From assembly GCF_023278565.1 (NCBI RefSeq), contig NC_064680.1:62001-126000 (forward strand): a stretch of DNA of 64,000 bases, written 5' to 3'. Both the position numbers and the translations under genes were made by a program. Below the pieces are notes generated by a model. That model was not told the DNA's origin and did not search any database. It saw nothing but the letters and a program-made list of their open reading frames with translations. This DNA is from Colletotrichum lupini. Taxonomy: Eukaryota > Ascomycota > Sordariomycetes > Glomerellales > Glomerellaceae. Below, in pieces: positions 58,587-64,000 of this stretch (the stretch's first letter is position 1; the number at the start of each line of letters is the position of its first letter).

Positions 58587-60845
58587 TCAAGTCTCGTCCT
58601 TCATGGATACGGCATTGTGTTGGGGCCTCGTCGGGCCAGCTGGCACTCCATTCTGTACTGGCCTCAGAAGGCGGTTCAGAGAGCTCTGGTTGACCTGCGA
58701 TAAAGGTGTCACTGGCGTCAATGGTGTTGTCGAGGTTCTATCAGCATTTCCCATGCTCTGACCTCGCGCCAGAACAGCCAATGAGTTCTTGAGCGCATTC
58801 AACTGGGCCTGAAAATCGTTACTTTCGATTGCGGGCTGACGGCCGGGATGAGGCTGCTGCTGTGTCGATGTTGTCTCCTTTTGGCGTTGAAGCTCGGCCT
58901 CGATCCGATCCATTCTCTTGGCCTGTTCTTTCTTTGCTTCCGCCTGTTCGGCAACGTGGTTCGTGAGGCGTGTCTCCACCATTGCGATGCGATTGTTGAG
59001 AGTGCCCAGGTGCTGATCTAAGGAGGTTTTGCTAACATCAACGAGTGTTCTGCAGTTATTGATCAAGGTTGTGCTGATAGCGATAGCTTCCTCCATCTTC
59101 AAAATTCGAGGCATGTAATCAGCATTCGGTACTTGGTCGGCGATGGCTCTTTCTATCCTCTCAAGGCGGTCTTCAAAGCCCTCTGGACGCGGCAGGGTTG
59201 GGTCAGCTCGCGCGCCCATTTGTTCTTCCAATGCGGCTAGCCGTGTCTCGGTCCGGATGCTCTGCTGAGTATCTACCCCTTTTCGATCTTCTGATCCTAT
59301 TCTGACGGTTTTTTTGCTTGTCTCGGAAGCTTGAGACGACTCTGTGTTGGAAAGAAGACCGTGTTTGACTTCCTTCATCTCTCGGCTCAACGTCTTCAAA
59401 TCGCCCTCGAAGCTTTCGATAAGGCCATGCTGGTCTTGCTGCCGTTGTTGAATCTTTTGGCTCGATTTGCGACATGTCATAATCTCCGCAACAAGGCTGT
59501 TTATCTGGCTACTGAGCATATCCAACTTTTGTAGGGCATCTTGGCACTTTGAAGCAGTGAGCAGGTTGAGCTGGTCGTGTGCTTTTCGGATATCTCTTGA
59601 AAGCTCCTCAGATTCCATAACGAGGCTTGCTTGTTGTTTCAAGAGCTGCATGGTCTCGTCGTTTTGTCCAACTCTGGTCTCGAGCAGTCGGAGTAGCTCA
59701 TCGTCATACTGCGACTGTTTCTGGTGTCCGATGGTGGCTAGGTCATCCAAATGCGGGTCATATGTCTTGTGTTGTTCTTCAGCCAAATCCTGACTTGCAT
59801 CAAGCATCGAGCCTGCTGCCCCATGGTGAGTGGGTGTTCGTCGATGGTCTTGGCTGCTCATTACTTGGCTAGAGGGCTCCTCGTGACAAGGGGTGAGCTG
59901 CCACTTCAGTCGCGGGGAGCATGACGGCGATTCCGGGAGGCATTGCCTTTTCAAGGAGTCGGGTGCATCAGGGCTAGGTTTCCTTTTCCGCCCTTGGCTT
60001 TGGATGAGGTCATCGATAGCGCTTTCTGAAGCACCCTGAGTAGACGACTGCCTGATGTTATCGTAGCCGAAAGAAGCTCTGCGTTGCCTATCCGGTGTTG
60101 TCGTTGAGATGCTTGGGAGGCTCTTGCCAGAAGATATCGTCTGGAAGTGGGCACTAGTGGAAGAGTCCCTACGTTGACGCTGGCCCGATGGTACTGATAT
60201 GCGCGAAGCCAGATCCTTGCCGATGCTGCGTATGCTTCCGCCTCTTATTTGAAAGCTCGAAGGTGTGCCCTTCTTGATGGGGAACGCCCCATACATGGGA
60301 GGATTATCTGGATCGATGATAGACATCCGGTCATGCTTCATCAGCTCTGACCATGACTCCTCAACGTACTTCCACTCTTCTTGAAGTTCCTGGGTTGTCG
60401 GCTGGGCACCGACTGGCGGGTCAGGATCCCGGGAATTCCACGCGTCGATGAGATTACTGAGGAAGTTATGGCGCTTCTTGTGGATCTTGGGGGTCTCCAG
60501 GTATACGCGGCGACGATCCGAGTAAATTTCTGCGAGGTCCTCGACCATTCGAGAGCTGGCATTAGACACACCCCAGTGATCGCGTATGAAGTCCCAAAAG
60601 CGGATGCGATCGAGGGCCAGATGTTGACATCGTAACAGAAGCCGGAAAAGAATAACGAGGTTAAGGTGTATGCGCCCTTGACGATCGGACAAGGTCTTCA
60701 ACTCGGCAAATCTGTCAAATCTCTTTGCATTGCCAGGATGAAGAAGAATCGCTTTAGACAGGGCCACTGAATTCGGCCACGGGGGAAGCGGGAGCGAGAC
60801 GGCTGTGATCCAGAATACGTCGTTGTAGTCCCCTTTCCCCACCAT
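58587..60845 (-). CDS. Long coiled-coil protein, unrecognised family
   Basis: One open exon of 752 residues from ATG 60845 (MVGKGDYNDVFWITAVSL). Upstream in-frame codons exist but lack ATG. Residues ~1-180 look folded: WITAVSLPLPPWPNSVALSK, IHLNLVILFRLLLRC, FWDFIRDHWGVS, FLSNLIDAWNS. Residues ~190-370 are Ser/Pro-rich and disordered with basic patches (GRKRKPSPD). Residues ~385-530 form a long coiled coil (ELLRLLETRVGQNDETMQLL, LQKLDMLSSQINSLVAEIM), followed by further short coils (RLERIERAIADQ, RIEAELQRQKE). The architecture suggests a scaffold or chromatin/cytoskeletal protein. I do not know the family. It is the downstream neighbour of the dehydrogenase on the same strand, about 630 bp away. 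Confidence 0.75.
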   Translation of the reverse strand: MVGKGDYNDVFWITAVSLPLPPWPNSVALSKAILLHPGNAKRFDRFAELKTLSDRQGRIHLNLVILFRLLLRCQHLALDRIRFWDFIRDHWGVSNASSRMVEDLAEIYSDRRRVYLETPKIHKKRHNFLSNLIDAWNSRDPDPPVGAQPTTQELQEEWKYVEESWSELMKHDRMSIIDPDNPPMYGAFPIKKGTPSSFQIRGGSIRSIGKDLASRISVPSGQRQRRDSSTSAHFQTISSGKSLPSISTTTPDRQRRASFGYDNIRQSSTQGASESAIDDLIQSQGRKRKPSPDAPDSLKRQCLPESPSCSPRLKWQLTPCHEEPSSQVMSSQDHRRTPTHHGAAGSMLDASQDLAEEQHKTYDPHLDDLATIGHQKQSQYDDELLRLLETRVGQNDETMQLLKQQASLVMESEELSRDIRKAHDQLNLLTASKCQDALQKLDMLSSQINSLVAEIMTCRKSSQKIQQRQQDQHGLIESFEGDLKTLSREMKEVKHGLLSNTESSQASETSKKTVRIGSEDRKGVDTQQSIRTETRLAALEEQMGARADPTLPRPEGFEDRLERIERAIADQVPNADYMPRILKMEEAIAISTTLINNCRTLVDVSKTSLDQHLGTLNNRIAMVETRLTNHVAEQAEAKKEQAKRMDRIEAELQRQKETTSTQQQPHPGRQPAIESNDFQAQLNALKNSLAVLARGQSMGNADRTSTTPLTPVTPLSQVNQSSLNRLLRPVQNGVPAGPTRPQHNAVSMKDET

Positions 60846-61475
60846 GGTGTAATATGAATGGTTCAAGGCCCGCGAGGGTATCGCCAGGCTAGACTCTAGT
60901 GGGGAATGCAGATGATGATATCGAGAAAGAGTGTGGGCATGGGAGAGCCGACGTCAAGAAATCTGCGTGCGTGACACTGACGCGGAAGGGACGGGGAGCA
61001 AGGATGGAGGGGCCCTGACCGCGCAGAAGCCGAGGACGCGGAACCTGGGAGATACCGGCACCGCTGCGCGTGGTGGTTTCAGGGGTTCAACGCTCTGTGG
61101 CCCTGTGGAGTCGACTCGCCGAGGATTTGGCTGCCAGTGTTCTGGAACGAACTATTCGTAAGGTACCTAAACGTTCTCTTGTTACCGACGGGTGTTACCT
61201 AAGCCAGACTTCCCTGGACTCACCCAACTCATTCATTCTCACATTTCGTCACACTCTCAGTCTCAGTCTCACTCTCGCTTTCAGTCACACCCTCACTGCT
61301 GCTCTGGAACTAAGCAATTTCATATACCTAGTAGGCGACACCTCTGGGTGTTTGCTCATACTCCGTTCTCATTTTTCACATCATCGTTCCCACCGACATC
61401 ATCAACATCATTTCCTCAACGCCACTTCAAGTCTCCAATCGCATTGCTCACCAGCACGACCCTCATTCGAGATGT
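60846..61475. other. Spacer between the dehydrogenase and the coiled-coil gene
   Basis: Should contain the promoter of the minus-strand coiled-coil gene. 61230-61470 is rich in CT and CA (CTCAGTCTCAGTCTCACTC, ACATCATCAACATCATT) on the plus strand, which resembles a fungal 5' leader pointing towards the dehydrogenase 3' end. The ATG that follows (61472) meets a stop after four codons. Confidence 0.5.
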
Positions 61476-62563
61476 TCAGCCCATAACCAGCACACTCCGG
61501 AAGCGCACCTTATTAGAAATCATGTGTTCCGAAGCCTTCTTCGCGTCGTCCAGTGAGAATCTCTCAACCATGCACTTAATGCCGTGTGTTGCTGCAAAGT
61601 CAATGGCCTCCTCCGAGTCCATCTGATGTCCACTGGGCCATCCACAAACCGACTTGCCTCCAACGATAAGGTCAATCGTGTCGACCTCCAATCCTCCGAC
61701 AGGCGCCAAAACGCACAGCTTGCCGCCTGGCTGCAAACCACCCGTAAGCGGCGAGATGATTTTGGGGTTGGGTGCTGTCGCAAGGATCAAAGCAGCACCT
61801 CCAAGCTTCTTGAGCTCCTTGACGGGGTCTGTTGCGCTCGAGTCGATGTACTCATGCGCACCCAACTTCATCGCAAAGTCCTTCTTGGTGGACCCGGAAC
61901 TCAGGACCACGACTTTGTAACCCATGCGACTGGCGTACTGCACGCCAAGATGACCCAAGCCGCCGAGACCCTGGATGGCAACGAGATTGCCTTGCTCGAT
62001 TTGCATCTTGCGAATGCTGTTGAAAACGGTAACACCGGCGCAAAGAAGTGGTGCTGCTTCCGCAGGATCAACGTCCTTTGGCACCCGGACTGCCGACTCG
62101 GCACGGAGCAGCACGTACTCGGCGTACCCACCATCCCGGAACACGCCATTGATGGTCTCGTTATCACAGGCTTGGAAGAACCCCTTTTGGCACTGTCGAC
62201 ACGTTCCGTCATGCCCTGCATGTCACCATTAAAAAGAGCTCTTGACGTACAAATGCATGAGAACTCTGGAACAGACATACCTCCGTGCCAAGCACCTCCA
62301 ACACGCTCTCCGCCTGTGAACCGGCTCACGCCTTCGCCCACTGCCACCACGTCGCCAATGATCTCATGGCCTGGGATCCGTGGGAAAACGTCTCCGAAAC
62401 CTCCTTCTGCCATGCCTACATCGGAGTGGCATACCCCGCATGCTAGAACTTTGACGAGGACGAGGCCGGGACCTGGTTGTTTCAGTTCCTGGTCGACAAT
62501 CTTGAGGGGCGCGCTCTTGGACTCGATAACGGCCGCCTTGAAGGTCTTTGGAAGTCCCGACAT
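61476..62563 (-). CDS. Zinc-dependent alcohol dehydrogenase, two exons
   Basis: Exon 1 62563-62281, intron 62280-62216 (65 bp, GTATGT...CATGCAG), exon 2 62215-61476. The joined protein is 340 residues, normal for this family. Catalytic zinc ligands are C45 (CGVCHSD), H66 (GHE, with E67) and C153 (LLCAG). The structural-zinc lobe has C100, C103 and C111 but Gly at the usual fourth Cys position (106), so that site is incomplete. The Rossmann loop is GLGGLGHLG at 177-185. The following VVVLSSGSTKKD has Ser rather than Asp at the adenosine-ribose position, which hints at NADP(H), by inference. It oxidises alcohols or reduces aldehydes in the cytosol. The exact substrate cannot be told. Confidence 0.92.
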
Positions 62564-64000
62564 TGTGAATCGTGATCTTGCAGTCTTGGAAGTTGAGTGT
62601 CAGGGTTTGAAACAGAGAGAAAAAGATGTGCTATGAAAGAGAGAGGGTGCTCTTGCGTAGACCTCAGCTTGGGGCGGCCCGTTGGCCACTACTTATATGC
62701 ATGCAGGACTAAGGGTAAGAAGCCAGTCTGTGTATCACACACGTCGACTTGACTGGTGCAATGCTGGAATCCACGCTTTCCGAGAGGGTTGGGCAAGTCA
62801 AGTCCAGACTTTCAAGCCCCTCATTTGTTTACTAATAAACAAGATAGCTCGAGAGACCCAGTACCCAGACGTCTGCACCGCTGATAAGAACTCCTGGCTG
62901 CAGTCATCTCCTGTAGGCTTCGCATGTCTCATAGGATGCTTCCAGAGAAGCTTGGGTTGTCGGTAAGACTAGGACGGATTTAGAAGAGGGGTCAAAGTGT
63001 GGTGGCGCTGCTACCATGGCTACGATGACATCAACAAGACTCAATTCAACCCTCATGGATGTGAGCCCCTCTCATAGCTCCAGGATAGAGCTGGTTGTGC
63101 AAAGAACATCTTCTACATATGGTAGAGCCATTCTACCCCTACTGTGTAGGATCAGATGGAGTTAATCGGCCACCTGTCGCTGCCAAGATGTGCACGGCCA
63201 TGACAACGTCACAAATTTCGCGGAGGCCATGGAACCCATGCACGATTTGCTTCTCGGGAATGTCTCTACTTGGCCCTCGTGGCAAGAGCAAATTCATCAA
63301 CTTGTGGCTGGAGAATCAACTGCGGCTTGGGAGAGATCTCAAGGGAGCCATCGGCAATCGGCGCGCCGAATGCAGGCGTACTTTGCGCATAACTCCGTCA
63401 GCCAATGAAATGTTATTCCTTGTCGGTTTTGCAGGGGCATTTTTCTCCAAAGCCGACAGATACGGACGAGCGAGTCCTCCGTTTCTCTTTCGTGCCTTTA
63501 GGTAGCCACGGCAGCATACTGGGCGTAAAGGTACCTTGCACAGTATGTTCGTCGCGGAGTTCAATTGCCTCAGCCTTACCGGGGCAAACAAGGATTCGGA
63601 ACCATGCCAAAGCTAAGTCGTCAAGCTTTCCTTAGCACGTGTACCGATGAGAGATGTGTAGCAGGCGTGATTCTCCTGAGAGCTCCGATACAGCCGGTAA
63701 GCTATCCACAAGCTGATTACTGAAGTACCTTTCTCGCGCTTCGCGCCAAACAAAGAACTTTTGATGGCCGTCCGAGAGCAACAAAATGATGGAGAATACT
63801 GCACAGTTGCGGAGATAGCAGAGCTCGATCTGATGTTCCCCTCCGGAGCCTCCCCACAAATTCGGCCTTCGCGCGCAAAAAGCTACTTGTATGCTGAGCT
63901 CGAGCAGCGAAGTCTTGAAGGCTTAGCTCTGAAGCCACGCCTTCTGGGGGTGCAAGTCAGAGTCCCCGAAACTCCATGAATGTGGTCATTGATGGAGTTG
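62564..64000. other. Right-hand stretch with no clear gene
   Basis: The first ~150 bases are the dehydrogenase promoter region. Beyond that there are only short overlapping frames on both strands (63095-63505, 63761-63979 and others) without motifs. No tRNA found. A gene may start beyond the right edge. Confidence 0.4.

Noticed and set aside
63920..63970. tRNA-like T-arm segment (GGGGGTGCAAGTCAGAGTCCCC)
   Set aside because: No acceptor, D-arm or anticodon arm can be fitted around it.

Overview
The window is nuclear DNA of a filamentous ascomycete (Pezizomycotina). The signs are short GT-AG introns of 46-92 bp, a PTH11-like receptor, fungal-only multi-copy gene families, and AT-rich blocks showing repeat-induced point mutation (RIP): CpA and its complement TpG are almost gone, CpG survives, and every frame fills with TAA/TAG. 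The genome is two-speed, with GC-balanced gene islands cut by RIP-eroded transposon blocks. I cannot name the species.

Layout. 1-3780: the start of a kinase-family gene running off the left edge (minus strand) and an unrecognised nuclear-type protein, then non-coding DNA with long poly-C runs. 3781-24500: AT-rich block A. A chromodomain Ty3/gypsy element (5814-19962) is heavily RIPped but readable. A Ty1/copia family hit it twice: once leaving a solo LTR (8840-9353), and once as a complete 5930-bp element (13912-19841) inside the gypsy 3' LTR. All three insertions keep 5-bp target duplications. The copia element is not RIPped, its two 514-bp LTRs read as identical, and its polyprotein is broken by one frameshift within integrase. 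24500-34500: a gene-poor island of decayed genes (a kinase-like multi-copy family, a MULE/FAR1-type transposase start, a DUF3435-like C-terminus) plus one intact three-exon Myb/SANT-like gene. 34500-49436: AT-rich block B, with no gene I can recover but several tandem repeats, the most striking being a palindromic ~47-bp unit repeated about 20 times.

49437-64000: a gene island. A GNAT acetyltransferase begins exactly at the edge of block B, and its first exon carries RIP-like base composition. About 5.5 kb without a clear gene follows, then a five-exon PTH11-like seven-helix membrane protein (plus strand), a long coiled-coil protein and a two-exon zinc alcohol dehydrogenase (both minus strand). 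These genes do not form an obvious pathway. What unites the window is its transposon history: an old gypsy insertion, RIP, later copia insertions that escaped RIP, and RIP spreading to the edge of a host gene.

Limits: gene models rest on reading frames and splice signals by eye. Family names rest on recognised motifs, not on searches.
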